DNA of 64,000 bases from Channallabes apus (GCA_030522415.1 CM060115.1:9893579-9957578), one strand, 5' to 3'; shown: positions 33,005-44,818, counted from the first letter of the stretch. Numbers and translations are program-made. The notes: generated from the letters alone by a model not told the origin.

Positions 33005-33412
33005 ACTCCTAATTAAGAAACCAGAACTTGACTAACTCCAGGCTGATATCAAACCTTTCATATATCTCTAAGATCCTAGAAAATGTAGTAGTGCAGCAGC
33101 TACTGTATGTTCATTTCTACATGGGAATAGAATACACAAAATATATCAGCCAGGTCAGGTTATGGCCTCATAATAGCACAGAGACAGCATTGGTTAAAGT
33201 AATGAATCACGACCTTTTAACCTCTAATCAGGGTTGTGTCTCTTTGCGGGTGTTACTTAGTGCAGCTTTTTGACACCATTGATCATAGTATTCTCCTTCG
33301 TAGATTAGAAAATGTAGTAGCAATTAATGGAACGACCTTCTCCTGACTTAGATCTTATTATTTCACTGATGGTTATCAGTTTGTAAATTTAAATGTAGAC
33401 TATTCTGTTATG
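33005..33412 (+). mobile_element. L2-type LINE reverse-transcriptase fragment
   Basis: Degraded plus-strand RT text parallel to 34490-34890 of the neighbouring L2: 'ISNLSYISKILENVV', 'TETALVKV', '[11 protein letters not shown]'-equivalent bases at about 33261-33300. Frameshifts are visible (for example in the 'cagctttttgacacc' T-run). Confidence 0.8.
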
Positions 33413-33737
33413 TTGTGGAGAGAGTGCGTGGTGTTAGCGTCTGGGTGAATACAGATCCCTTATGCAGGGCGTTGGAGTGCATTATCTTTTCTCTTTTCCT
33501 TTTCAACTTTATCATTTCTCATTTGCTTTTCAATTTTCTCTTTTCTCTTATACCAGAGCAATGCTCCATGACCTGGTGCTTCCTAAATATTTCCACGTCT
33601 ACTGCTTTGTCTTGAGGACCTATATAGGCATGCATCCAGGTGTCATGCATTGTTCTTAATTGCCATCATGGGAGCACAGCTGATTGTGGGTTTGCATGAG
33701 ACCTGCGACGTTACAGTAACACCCCCCACCCCCTCTG
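33413..33737. other. unassigned insert between two L2 copies
   Basis: Starts near TTGTGGAGAGAGTG and ends GTTACAGTAACA before a C-rich run. It has some LTR-like character (TG…CA ends) but I found no matching target duplication, so it is left unassigned. Confidence 0.3.
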
Positions 33738-35921
33738 CGAATTACCAGAGTTACCAACTTCGATTAGATCACCGTCTGACCCCACAGAAATCGATCAGGC
33801 GACTGAATATTTAGAGTCGACATTTTGTTATACCTTAGATAATGTAGCTCCAGTTAAAAGAAAAAATATTAGAGATAAGAAACTCGCTCCCTGGTATAAT
33901 GATCACACGCGCACTTTAAAACAGACCGCTCGGAAATTAGAACGTAAATGGCGTCAAACTAAACTGTTAGTATTTCAAATAGCATGGAAAGAGAGCATCC
34001 TGAACCATAGGAAAGCTCTTAGTGTAGCTAGATCAACGTATCTCTCCACTCTTATATAAAATAACAAAAATAATCCTAGATTTTTATTTAATACCGTAGC
34101 CAAATTAACCAGAAATAAGACCACTGCAGAAATCTCCACAACAACATCATGCAATAGTGAGGACTTCATGAACTTTTTTAATAATAAAATTGTAAATATT
34201 AGGCATAAAATTGAGGCTTTGAAACTGAACTATGTAATTGATGCAGATGTTAATCTAGCCATGTCAGATCGGAACCTAGAATACTTTACTCCCCTTGAAG
34301 AGAATGAACTAATTTCACTCATCTCTTCTGCAAATTCATCAACCAGTATACTAGATCCTATACCGACACATTTTCTTAAACAGATAGTACCAGCAATAAC
34401 AGAACCCCTGTTGAGAATAATTAATTCCTCACTCAGCATTGGTTATGTTTCAAAATCTTTTAAATTAGCAGTTATCAAACCAATAATTAAGAAACCTGAT
34501 CTCGATCCTTGTCCGCTGTCCAATTACAGGCAAATATCAAACCTCCCCTTTATCTCTAAGATCCTGGAAAAGATAGTAGCGGAACAGCTATGCTTATATC
34601 TGCATAGAAATGGCATACATGAACTGTATCAGTCAGGATTTAGGCCTCATCACAGCACAGAAACAGCACTCATTAAAGTTGTAAATGACCTCCTATTGGC
34701 CTCTGATCGTGTAACTATGCTTGTATTACTTGAACTCAGTGCAGCTTTTGACACCATTGATCATAGTATTCTTCTTCACAGATTAGAAAATGTAGTAGGA
34801 ATAAAGGGTACAGCCCTCTCTTGGCTCAGATCCTATTTGACCGATCGTTATCAGTATGTAGACTTAAATGGTGATTATTCTGCATGTTCTCTAGTGGAGT
34901 TTGGCATTCCGCAGGGTTCAGTTTTAGGCCCACTGCTTTTTCCCCTTTACATGCTTCCTCTGGGCAACATAATCCGTAAGCATGGTATTAGTTTTCATTG
35001 TTATGCTGACAACACACAGTTATATGTCTCAGCATGAGAAAAACCAGCTTACTACTGTAAAGTTGAGCAATGTGTGCAGGACATAAGAAATTGGATGCTA
35101 ATTAACTTCCTTCTGCTTAATCCGGATAAGACAGAAGTTCTAGTCATAGGACCGCATACAGCTACTGTAGGAGTAAAATGTTAGATCACACTGTAACTTT
35201 AGATGGCCTTTCTGTTCCAACAAGTGCAACAGTAAAAGACCTCAGTGTGATTATAGATTCCAGCCTTTCATTTGAAGCTCATGTAGATAATATTACCAGG
35301 ATAGCATTCTTTCACCTCAGAAATATTGCCAAGATAAGAAATATATTGTCGCTAAATGATGCAGAAAAACTAGTTCATGCTTTTATCACCTCTAGGTTGG
35401 ACTATTGTAATGCCTTACTGTCTGGTTGTTCAGCTAGGTACATAAACAAGCTTCAGCTAGTCCAGAATGCATCAGCGAGAGTCCTCACTAGAACCAGAAG
35501 ATATGAGCACATCACCCCTATCTTATCTTCACTGCATTGGCTCCCTGTGAAATTTCACATTGATTTTAAAATACTACTCGACATGTAAAGCATTAAATGG
35601 TCTCGCGCCGCAGTATCTGAGTGAACTGCTAGTGTCTTACGATCCGCCACGGCTACTTCGATCAAAGGATGCAGGCTGCTTGTCAGTACCGCGTATTATG
35701 AAAACTACAGAGCTTTGTACAGGGGCAGAGCTTTGTCTTACAAAGCCCCAAAATTATGGAATAGTTTTCCAAATAGTGTTCGGGACTCTGACACAGTCTC
35801 AGTGTTTAAGTCTAGGCTAAAAACCTATTTATTTAGCCAAGCATTTTTATAAATAGATTTGCCTTAGGTAAAGGAGCAGATCTGGGGGACTCATGGACGC
35901 AGAGTATTACGGTGAACTGAT
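33738..35921 (+). mobile_element. L2-type LINE, truncated at both ends
   Basis: Plus-strand copy holding the end of the endonuclease-RT linker, most of the reverse transcriptase and the C-terminal region, then about 70 bp of 3' UTR. It is cut at 35921 by a Tc1-type end that begins after TA. It has the same motif series as the L2 copies at 22 and 46 kb. Confidence 0.9.
34168..35820 (+). pseudogene. L2 reverse transcriptase, broken, catalytic YADN
   Basis: The first open part, 34168-35037 (289 aa), contains [26 protein letters not shown] fingers, [29 protein letters not shown] (palm A), [17 protein letters not shown] (motif B) and [11 protein letters not shown] (motif C). The usual YADD is YADN here, which removes a catalytic Asp. 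A stop follows at once. The remaining pieces at 35178-35588 and 35560-35820 carry RLDYCNALLSG, ILSSLHWLPV and KALNGLAPQYLSELL in shifted frames. Confidence 0.88.
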
Positions 35922-35922
35922 A

Positions 35923-36124
35923 CAGTGGCTTGCAAAAGTATTCGGCCCCTTTGAACTTTTCCACATTTTTCACATTACAGCCACAAACATTAATAAATTT
36001 TATTGGAATTCCACGTGAAAGACCAATACAAATTGGTGTACACATGAGAAGTGGAACGAAAATCATACATGATTCCAAACATTTTTTACAAATAAATAAC
36101 TACAAAGTGGGGTGTGCGTAATTA
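35923..36124. mobile_element. one end of a Tc1-like or MITE element
   Basis: Begins CAGTGGCTTGCAAAAGTATT directly after TA (35921-35922) in the L2 3' UTR. This is the style of a Tc1-type terminal inverted repeat but differs from the family at 10.77 and 37.27 kb. About 200 bp remain; the rest is lost next to the DIRS-like element. Confidence 0.6.
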
Positions 36125-36907
36125 TTTTTTAATATAAGTTATAATAATAAGTTTTTGGCTATATATAACCTCTACCAGGTGACGTCATCTGATTAGATGT
36201 AGGTGGAGGTTATAAAAACAGGTGAGCCGGCAACAACCTCAGATCATTTGTCTTCAGAGCCTTGTTGTGAAGCGTGCTTGTGTTAAACCAGCAAAATAAG
36301 AAGGTGTTTAACTGACCAATTTGACGAGTTTAAACCAGATATCCCTCCGTGTGTGATAATCCATATGGGAGTGCGATCTCTACACTGCTTCGACTAGTGC
36401 TGCGCGTGCCGCGCATTCCGTGAGAAGCTGCGAGCCGCCGCGCATTCCTGGCTTAAAACTCGTGCATCTGACAGAGCTGCGGCAGACAGAGGTGAGCCCC
36501 TTTTCTTCCGCGTTGTCATCACGAGGATTCCTCTCTTGCTTACCGGAGATGAAAATAGCCTTAAGCACTTAAAAAAAAAAAAAAAACAAGCAGTAGACGG
36601 CAGCTTCTGTCGGGTGGCCGGGGGGCGGAGCCTCAACGACACCCCCCCTCCCCCCTTAGCTCTCTCCGTATGAGTTAACCCTTTCATGGAGTAAGCTGTA
36701 TTCATGCTGTGTTTTTCCTGCCATCGACTTATTTATTTATTTAAATATAGTTGATGTGGAAACGCGGGATTATATGATGACGCCCAGATAGCAGGGACGC
36801 TTCACAGGCTATCTCTCTCCTGGGACATCATCCTCCCTGGTAAGCTTATACTTCCTTTCTAGCTGTGTAGACTTTTATCTTCCCTGGAGGGAAAAGCTTT
36901 TCAGGCA

Positions 36908-37156
36908 GTGGGTCAGCTTGGTGCTCCACTGCACACCATGGCGGTTTTGCAGGCCTACCAGGCTGACCTGCCGAGAGACTTGAGTACTGGCGGGGCTCTT
37001 CAAGATAAGGTTAGCGATGTCGTTGTCTCAGCCGCCACTAGGTTCTGGGGCGAAGTTATAAGAACAAGCTTTTGGGAAATTCCCTCCCCGCCGTGCTCAA
37101 GAGTCGGGATTGTCGGCCACCCAGTCTCGACCGGGTCTGACTCTTGTGAGGCGTAA
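36908..37156 (+). pseudogene. DIRS A gag-like ORF fragment
   Basis: Short frame with MAVLQAYQADLPRDLSTGGA. The minus-strand DIRS copy B has the same text at about 58020-57950 (MAVLQAYQADLLIDLGTGGA). By position, 5' of the RT, it corresponds to the DIRS ORF1/gag-like region; I see no diagnostic domain. Confidence 0.5.
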
Positions 37157-37267
37157 ACACAAGGAGTGTTTTTTTTTTGGACCCGGGCACCTCCTCGTAA
37201 AAAATTGGGGTGCGCCGCGTTTCACTATCTGCCCCAGGAGTTCAGACTGATTTAAAATATATATATA

Positions 37268-38886
37268 CAGTGGTGTGAAAAACTATTTGCCCCCCTCCTG
37301 ATTTCTTATTCTTTTGCATGTTTGTCACACAAAATGTTTCTGATCATCAAACACATTTAACTATTAGTCAAAGATAACACAAGTAAACACAAAATGCAGT
37401 TTTTAAATGAGGGGTTTTATTTAGGGAGAAAAAAAATCCAAACCTACATGGCCCTGTGTGAAAAAGTAATTGCCCCCTGAACCTAATAACTGGTTGGGCC
37501 ACCCTTAGCAGCAATAACTGCAATCAAGCTTTTGCGATAACTTGCAACGAGTCTTTTACTGCGCTCTGGAGGAATTTTGGCCCACTCATCTTTTCAGAAT
37601 TGTTGTAATTCAGCTTTATTTGAGGGTTTTCTAGCATGAACCGTCTTTTTAAGGTCATGCCACAACATCTCAATAGGATTCAGGTCAGGACTTTGACTAG
37701 GCCACTCCAAAGTCTTCATTTTGTTTTTCTTCAGCCATTCAGAGGTGGATTTGCTGGTGTGTTTTGGGTCATTGTCCTGCTGCAGCACCCAAGATCGCTT
37801 CAGCTTGAGTTGACGAACAGATGGCCGGACATTCTCCTTCAGGATTTTTTGGTAGACAGTAGAATTCATGGTTCCATTTATCACAGCAAGCCTTCCAGGT
37901 CCTGAAGCAGCAAAACAACCCCAGACCATCACACTACCACCACCATATTTTACTGTTGGTATGATGTTCTTTTTCTGAAATGCTGTGTTACGTTTTACGC
38001 CAGATGTAACGGGACACGCACCTTCCAAAAAGTTCAACTTTTGTCTCGTCGGTCCACAAGGTATTTTCCCAAAAGTCTTGGCAATCATTGAGATGTTTTT
38101 TTAGCAAAATTGAGACGAGCCTTAATGTTCTTTTTGCTTAAAAGTGGTTTGCGCCTTGGAAATCTGCCATGCAGGCCGTTTTTGCCCAGTCTCTTTCTTA
38201 TGGTGGAGTCGTGAACACTGACCTTAATTGAGGCAAGTGAGGCCTGCAGCTCTTTAGATGTTGTCCTGGGGTCTTTTGTGGCCTCTCGGATGAGTTGTCT
38301 CTGCGCTCTTGGGGTAATTTTGGTCGGCCGGCCACTCCTGGGAAGGTTCACCACTTTTCCATGTTTTTGCCATTTGTGGATAATGGCTCTCACTGTGGTT
38401 CGCTGGAGTCCCAAAGCTTTAGAAATGGCTTTATAACCTTTACCAGACTGATAGATCTCAATTACTTTTGTCCTCATTTGTTCCTGAATTTCTTTGGATC
38501 TTGGCATGATGTCTAGCTTTTGAGGTGCTTTTGGTCTACTTCTCTGTGTCAGGTAGCTCCTATTTAAGTGATTGCTTGATTGAAACAGGTGTGGCAGTAA
38601 TCAGGCCTGGGGGTGACTACAGAAATTGAACTCAGGTGTGATAAACCACAGTTAAGTTATTTTTTAACAAGGGGGGCAATCACTTTTTCACACAGGGCCA
38701 TGTAGATTTGGAGTTTTTTTTCTCCCTTAATAACGTAAACCTTCATTTAAAAACTGCATTTTGTGTTGAATTATGTTATCTTTGACTAATACTTAACGGT
38801 TTTTGATGAGCAGAAACATTTAAGTGTGACAAACATGCAAAAGAATAAGAAATCAGGAAGGGGGCAAAAAGTTTTTCACACCACTG
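37268..38886 (-). mobile_element. Tc1-like DNA transposon inside DIRS A, TA duplication
   Basis: 1619 bp, starting and ending CAGTGGTGTGAAAAACT-type repeats, with TA on each side (37266-37267 and 38887-38888). Same family as 10772-12395, in opposite orientation and very similar throughout, including the terminal repeats. Confidence 0.92.
37475..38507 (-). pseudogene. Tc1 transposase, frameshifted, premature stop
   Basis: Starts MPRSKEIQEQMRTKVIEIYQ at 38507 and continues through the paired-like DNA-binding region (TTVRAIIHKWQKHGKVVNLP) without the frameshift seen in the 10.8 kb copy. An extra A near 38100 (LNFAKKTSQ then stop) and an extra base near 37990 shift the frame around the first catalytic block. 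The second Asp (QQDNDPKHTSK) and the Glu (SPDLNPIEMLW) are intact. A TGC-to-TGA change after ELQQF (near 37594) truncates the C-terminus. The two copies carry different lesions. Confidence 0.9.
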
Positions 38887-39059
38887 TATATATAATGTGT
38901 AAAATAAAATAAATGGGGGTGGCCCCCCAATAGGGAGAGGCACCCAGAATTCCTTTCAAACGAATAAGTGTTCTCCCTGGCAACCCCAGGAGGTCTGTGT
39001 TTTTGCTCCGCCACCACTGGTGTTTCGGGCAACACCAGTCTCCAATAGGCTGTTAGTTC

Positions 39060-40010
39060 TTCGGTTTTTCCTGCCATGCTTCAGGATGCCGAACATCTAA
39101 CACCCCCCCCCCCCCCCCCCTTAACCAAGCCACCGAAACTTTTGCCCTTTTATGAGAAACTGGCAGCGTGGAAGCTACTGCCAAGTATATCTCCTTGGGT
39201 ACTAAGCACTGGAGAGAGGAACTACAGGATTCAGTTCTCACTTCACCTTCTGTGTTTTCAATGGCGTGGTCTCCACTTCCATGAAACCAGAAAGTGCGCA
39301 TCTGCTGACAAGCTGCCGGGGAAGGGGGCCATGGAACATGTTCCCCCACCAGACAGTGAATCAGGCTACTACAGTCGGTATTCTTGGTTCCCAACAGGAA
39401 TGGGGGCTGCGTCCAATTTTTCAGATTCTGCGGGCTCTCCCGCTACCTGAAAATCAATGAATACAGTTCAAATGTTGACTGTAAAGGTGATTGCTCTCAA
39501 CCCTACCAAGCGATTGTTTCTGACAATCGATTTATGCACGCTTACTTTCATACAGAAACATTGCCACAACACAGGAAGATCCTGAGGTTCGCTTTCGGGG
39601 GCGAAGCTTACCAGTATCGGGTCCTTCCATTGGTCTAGCTCACCCGCACACATACAAAATGCACGGATTTAACCCTGGTTCTTACGGGAGTCCCAGGGCG
39701 TCCGGTGGCTAGTGCTTCGACATCAGCAAGTCGTCCTAGCTCATCTCTGTTCTCAGGACTGGGACCCAACGCCACAAAAGCATGCTCTTTCCTGTGCAGA
39801 GGACAACACATTGGGTGCCATATGGGATTCGGTCGTAAGCGGGCACAGCTGTCTCCTGCTCGTATCGAACCCATTCTCAACACCCTCAAGGAAAACAAGC
39901 TAGACCAGAAAGTGACCATCACTTTCAGATATCCTAGCTCTCATGGCAGCTGTTTCCACGGTGACACCTTTGGGCCTTCTGCACATGAGAGCATTCCAAG
40001 TTGTGGCTAA
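39060..40010 (+). pseudogene. DIRS A reverse transcriptase region
   Basis: Degraded RT text in several frames: LPFYEKLAAWKLLPSISPWVLS (39120-39215), KGAMEHVPPPDSESGYYSRY (39325-39380), DNRFMHAYFHTETLPQH (39525-39570) and FAFGGEAYQYRVLP (39590-39635), typical of the DIRS RT palm. It then continues HIGCHMGFGRKRAQLSPARIE (39810-39870). A long C-run at about 39101-39120 disrupts the frame, and the YxDD-type region is not readable. Confidence 0.75.
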
Positions 40011-40127
40011 GAACCAGGGGATATCACTAGGGCCAATCCCCAATATGGGTTACGCGCCAGGTGCTTCGTACCCTTTCTACGTGGTTCAGACCCCGGTCTC
40101 TACGCTGGGTCCCACTCTAAGTTCATC

Positions 40128-40523
40128 TTGTCGTCGCTGAGGCTAACGACAGATGCTTCCCTCACAGGCTGGGGTGCGGTCTCTGATGACCGTCCCGCCC
40201 AAGGGAGCAGGAGAGGCTATTTTCTCGCATGGCACATCAATTGCCTCGAGATGATGGCTCTATTTCTGGCCCTAAAGCACTTCCTCCAGCAGTTGAGAGG
40301 CTGCCATGTCCGAGTGTGGTGGACAACACTATGGCAGTCTCATATATTATCACCACGACGGACTGTGCTCGCGCCGCTAACAGCTAGCGCACCAGGTCCC
40401 TGTCCCTCAGGGCGATTTACATTCCAGCATGGATGTGGGAGCAGTAGTACTGTCCAGTCTATCTCTGACACACGGGGAATGGTAACTCCACTCCTAAGTA
40501 GTAAGGGAGAGATTTTCATGTAG
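40128..40523 (+). pseudogene. DIRS A RNase H domain fragment
   Basis: 131-codon frame containing TDASLTGWGAVSDD (first catalytic Asp of RNase H), the HINCLEMMALFLALKHF segment with the Glu, and GCHVRVWWTTLW, where the expected SDNT-like block is altered. The order after the RT supports a DIRS-like layout. Confidence 0.75.
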
Positions 40524-40550
40524 CAAGGCGGACCCCTTGCATTCCAAGAT

Positions 40551-41155
40551 ATGCTTCGCCTTTTACTGCTCTTCAGATTTACGCCCACCGCATCAGCTAG
40601 TGGCGTAGGTCAGAGCAGCTTCTACATGTTTTGGATGAGAGATGCTATTGACCTCTCCTATGAGGCGCGTGGGCTCACTTCGCCTCTAGGAATCAGGGCT
40701 CATTCAACCAGGGGATCGCCTCAGCTATTGGATTAGCAAGAGGTATTCCCCTGCAACAAGTGTGTGCCAAGCAGGTAGACCCAGTCCACTGCCGAAATGT
40801 TTCAGTGCTGGAGCTTCTGCAGGAAAGGCTTGTCCTTGGGCTTGTGCCCTAGTACCCTCAGGATGTTCTTAGCTGCATTGTTGAAGCCTTCTGTCCTCCG
40901 CCTTTTACAGCCTCGGAGCAGGAGAAACTTCACTTACTGTCCAGTATGTGCTCTTCAGATTCACGTCCACCGCATCAGCTAGTGGCGTAAGTCAGAGCGC
41001 CACTATACTGGGTGAGAGATGCATATTGCCCTCTCCTATGAGGCGCGTGGGTTCACTTCACCTCTGGGAAGCAGGGCTCACCCAACCAGGGTGATCGTCC
41101 CAGTCTCACCAGCAGGAGGTATCCCCTGCAGTAATTGTGTGGCGCGAAGGGTTGG
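40551..41155 (+). pseudogene. DIRS A tyrosine-recombinase region, duplicated and scrambled
   Basis: The recombinase C-terminal text (RDAIDLSYEARGLTSPLGIRAHSTRG, with the HxxR box) occurs at about 40566-40736. A recombinase N-terminal piece (QVDPVHC, then SVLELLQ-like) follows at 40770-40830, and then the C-terminal region occurs again at 40948-41135. The order C-N-C shows an internal duplication or partial template switch. No frame is intact. Confidence 0.7.
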
Positions 41156-41705
41156 TCCTCCCCGCACACATTTCTTACATTTATAATCTGGATGTTCATG
41201 CTACTCCGGGCTCACTGCCCCCGAGTTAGCTGCACAGGCTAGTTCTGAGACCTTCTTGGCTTTGTGCGCACACGCTACACAACGTTGGGGTCCAGACACC
41301 TGTAGTGTGGCGGCGTTGGTATTTTCGTCCCCATAGCGTTTTCACGCAGCATCGAGTGAAGCCTTGAAAGGGAACATCTCGGGTTACATTGCTGTAACCC
41401 TGTTCCCTGAAAGGCAGGAACGAGATGCTGTGTCTGAATGCCGCACTACCACGTGACCGGACGGCTGTTCAGACAAATTAATCTGAGGTTGTTGCCGGCT
41501 CACCTGTTTTTATAACCTCCACCTACATCTAATCAGATGACGTCACCTGGTAGAGGTTATATATGGCCAAAATCTTTGGCGTGTTTTCACAGCATGCTTC
41601 AACGACCGGCATCGCGACAAAATGGTTCCCATAGCGTTTTCACGCAGCATCTCGTTCCCGCCTTTCAGGGAACAGGGTTACAGCAATGTAACCCGAGATG
41701 TTTTC

Positions 41706-42060
41706 AGTTATTTCACCTTTTTTTGGAGTAAAGTGTCTGACAATGCAGTCAGACAAGTAGCGTTTTCCTTGCAACCACCAAACCCAGACTTATCCATCAG
41801 ATAACCAGACAGAGGAGTGTGATTTGTCACTCAAGAGAACATGTACGGTATGCACTTCTCTAGAGTCCAGTGGCAGCGTGCTTTACACCACTGCATCCCA
41901 TGCTTTGCACTACACTTGGTGATGTAAGGCTTGGATGCTGCTGCTCGGCCATGGAAACACAATCCATAAAACTCTCTATGCACTGTTGCACATGAAGTTT
42001 GGAGGTCTGTAGCTATTAACTCTGCAGAAAGTTGATGACTGCTGTACACTATGCATCTCA
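41706..42060 (-). mobile_element. Tc1-like transposase fragment (third family)
   Basis: Minus strand, about 42049-41831, reads QLSAELIATDLQTSCATVHREFYGL…FHGRAAASKPYITKCSAKHGMQWCKARCHWTLE, the helix-turn-helix to pre-catalytic part of a Tc1 transposase. Further degraded text follows towards 41706. The catalytic core is missing, and it lies against the right end of DIRS A. Confidence 0.7.
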
Positions 42061-42711
42061 GAATTCACTAACCCTGCAACCTAGAAGATAGACTGCGCTG
42101 GTAATTCAAGGCTTGTTGATCAGGAAGCAATGCATCGTTCTAACAGGCACAATGATGTCCATACAGAAGTTGAGGTACTGTAATCTGTCATGCAGTGTGC
42201 AAGCTTCTCAATGTCAACATTATCGGACCTCCTGCAGCACACTCTAGTCAGTTCACTACAGTCTGTACAAGTTTATGATCTGATTTTCACAGTGGGGCCA
42301 GTGATACTGTAAGCTTCACTCACATTAGCATACCAAATGATGTACAGTATGATGTCACATAAATAATAATGGCGCATGAGAATTGCCCCTGGTATAGAGT
42401 ATGGACAGAGACGTACCACTATCAGCCAATGTCCCGACAACAGATAATCTCCTTCTCAGTAATATGTCTTGGGTTGTACCAACTGATATTAATATACAGA
42501 ACGAGTACTCCACCGTTACGCATGCCACTTTTCTTAGCGTCTCTGTCCACCCTCACTGCAGTGAAACCAGTGATGTCCATGCTAGTGTTCGGTGTATAGA
42601 CATGTCTTATATACAGTAGACATACATCACGCTGTATTCTCAGTATATCCTTTTGTGCTGATTTGCAACATGTCTGCTCTTTCTAAGCTATAGCTTGTGT
42701 AGACAGCTATG
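42061..42711. other. unit 3 receptor 5' flank resumes
   Basis: From about 42635 (tttgtgctgatttgc… tagacagct) the sequence matches receptor 5' flanks at 20510-20565 and 52915-52970. 42061-42630 has no feature I can name. The TE block 29.68-42.06 kb is therefore inserted material within one flank. Confidence 0.5.
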
Positions 42712-42722
42712 TTAACAACATT

Positions 42723-43059
42723 CATTCATTCATTCATTTTCTATACCGCTTAATCCTGTGTTCAGGGTCGCAGGGAACTGCAGCCTATCCCAGGAGACTT
42801 CGGGCACTAGGGTGCCAATCCATCGCAGGGCACACACACATACATACACTCACACACCCAATCACACACTACAGGCAATTTAGGAACGCCAATTAGCCTA
42901 ATCTGCATATCTTTGGACTGTGGGAGGAAACCGGAGTACCCGGAGGAAACCCACCAAGCACGGGGAGAACATGCAAACTCCATGCACACAGAGACGGGAA
43001 TCGAGCCTGGCCGGGGAATCGAACCCGGACCCTGGAGGTGCAAGGCGACAGTGCTTATT
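42723..43059 (-). mobile_element. SINE family 1, 11-bp target duplication
   Basis: Body and ATTC-repeat tail as in the other family 1 copies. TTAACAACATT flanks both sides (42712-42722 and 43060-43070). The tRNA-like head is truncated just after 'cagtgctta', so box A is incomplete. Confidence 0.92.
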
Positions 43060-44307
43060 TTAACAACATTAAATATCAAATATATTTATTTTTATTAAAT
43101 TCATGCGTGATATGCGAGAGCTACTAACTTATTCTTTGTCAAAATGTGGGACTTCTCTATAAAGGGAATTTAATTAATTAATCTCGCTATGACTAGTGTC
43201 TGACAGCTATATGGTTTTAGCATGTTTAGATTTATATTTATTGTAAGACATATAATGCATTGCAATCCAAGACATTTAATTCAAATTCCATAGAACAACC
43301 TCCTGGCTTTCAGCCTGTTCTGATTAATAGGCTTAACCTTATCTGGCAAAACATACAGTATAGGGCTTTCCATCCCATGTGGGAATATGCTGCTGTCATT
43401 TCTTGCAGTATATATATACAGTATCAAAGTCTCAGAGCAGGCCTTGTTAATTGGCACAGAGTTTTCATTTTAACACTGTCTGTTCCTCGAGCTAAACAAG
43501 AATGTAGAAAGTCTCAGAATATCTGCTTTTATAAATCTAATAAATATAGAATTAGACCACACCAAATGCACAACCACCACCTCTCACACCTAAAGCACTT
43601 ACTGTTAATGAAATTATCACGGATCAGGACTTTAATATACTGTGTTCAACAGAAACTCGGATTAAACAGAAAAAGTATGTAGCATTAAATGAAGCTAGTC
43701 CTCCTGGATAGAGCTACATTCATCGGCCATGGCTAATTGTTAGAAGAGGAGACGTTGCAGTTATTTATGATGATAATCTGGCTATCATACAAAAACACGG
43801 ACACAAATTAAGTTCATTCGAAGTCCTCTATACTAACATAACAAACATAGCCACAAATAATAAGTCTGCTAAGTTAATTCCGCTAATTATTATTTACAGA
43901 ACTCCTTACAGTAGCCGTACTCTGAATTTCTTTGCAAAATTGTGGATTTCCTCTCAAACCTCATCGTTTCTGCAGATAAAACATTAATTTCGGCAAACTT
44001 TAATATTCATTTTGAGAACCCTTTGAGAACAACATTTATGTCTATTCAGTAAGAGTAACTCATTGTGTAGCAGGACTCACTCATAAATCTGGTAACATTT
44101 TAGATTTAATAATATCCCTCAGATTAAATATGGGCACTATAGTGCCATTTAAACTGTTATCTCAGATCAGTATCTTGTCTTGTTTTGAGTTTATTTTAGC
44201 AATACTTGATGTACAGTGCCACGTTACCGCATTAAACATATAGTAATTCTCAGTTATCAACTAGGATTGGATATTAAGATAATACCTAGCTCCCTGATCA
44301 AAAATCA

Positions 44308-44671
44308 TTCATTCATTCATTCATTAATTTTCTGTACCGCTTTATCCTTATATACAGGGTCGTGGGGGCCGGAGCCTATCCCAGGAAACTTAGGGCACAA
44401 GGCAGGGTACACCCTGGAGAGGGTGCCAATCCATCGCAGGGCACACACACATACTCACATACACACACTCATTCACACACTACGGGCAATTTGGAATGTC
44501 AATTAACCTAACCTACATGTCTTTGGATTGTGGGAGGAAACCGGAGTACCCGGAGGAAACCCACCAAGCACGGGGAGAACATGCAAACTCCATGCACACA
44601 GAGACGGGAATCGAACCCGGACCCTGGCGGTGCAAGGCGACAGTGCTAACCACTACACCACCGTGCCGCCA
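44308..44671 (-). mobile_element. SINE family 1, complete, 13-bp target duplication
   Basis: Full copy with tRNA-like head (box A TAGTGGTTAGC, box B GGTTCGATTCC on the minus strand) and an ATTC-repeat tail. TGATCAAAAATCA flanks both sides (44295-44307 and 44672-44684). It is inserted in the endonuclease part of the long L2. Confidence 0.95.
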
Positions 44672-44818
44672 TGATCAAAAATCAATGCACACGCATACAC
44701 TTTAAAATAGACAGCTCAAAAATAAAAAAATCAATGGCATCAAACTATATTGTTAGTATTTTTAAATAGCATGGAAAGAGAACTTTTTGAACTATGAAAA
44801 AAGCTCTTAGCATTGCTA

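Larger units (their letters stand above)
36150..41705 (+). mobile_element. DIRS-like retroelement A, rearranged, with a nested Tc1
   Basis: Plus-strand element with degraded reverse transcriptase, RNase H and tyrosine-recombinase text, the gene set of DIRS-like elements. An 88-bp inverted repeat is nearly perfect between 36157-36244 and 41481-41568. Beyond the right copy, a segment of about 65 bp (41640-41705) is the inverse of 41375-41437, so the right end can fold on itself. Such split and inverted ends are typical of DIRS elements, which replicate by circles and integrate with a recombinase instead of an integrase. No target duplication is expected. A Tc1 interrupts it at 37268-38886. Confidence 0.85.

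Noticed and set aside
33413..33737. Possible third solo LTR (starts TTGTGGAGAG, ends GTTACAGTAACA)
   Set aside because: No matching target duplication and no second copy in the window; left as unassigned.
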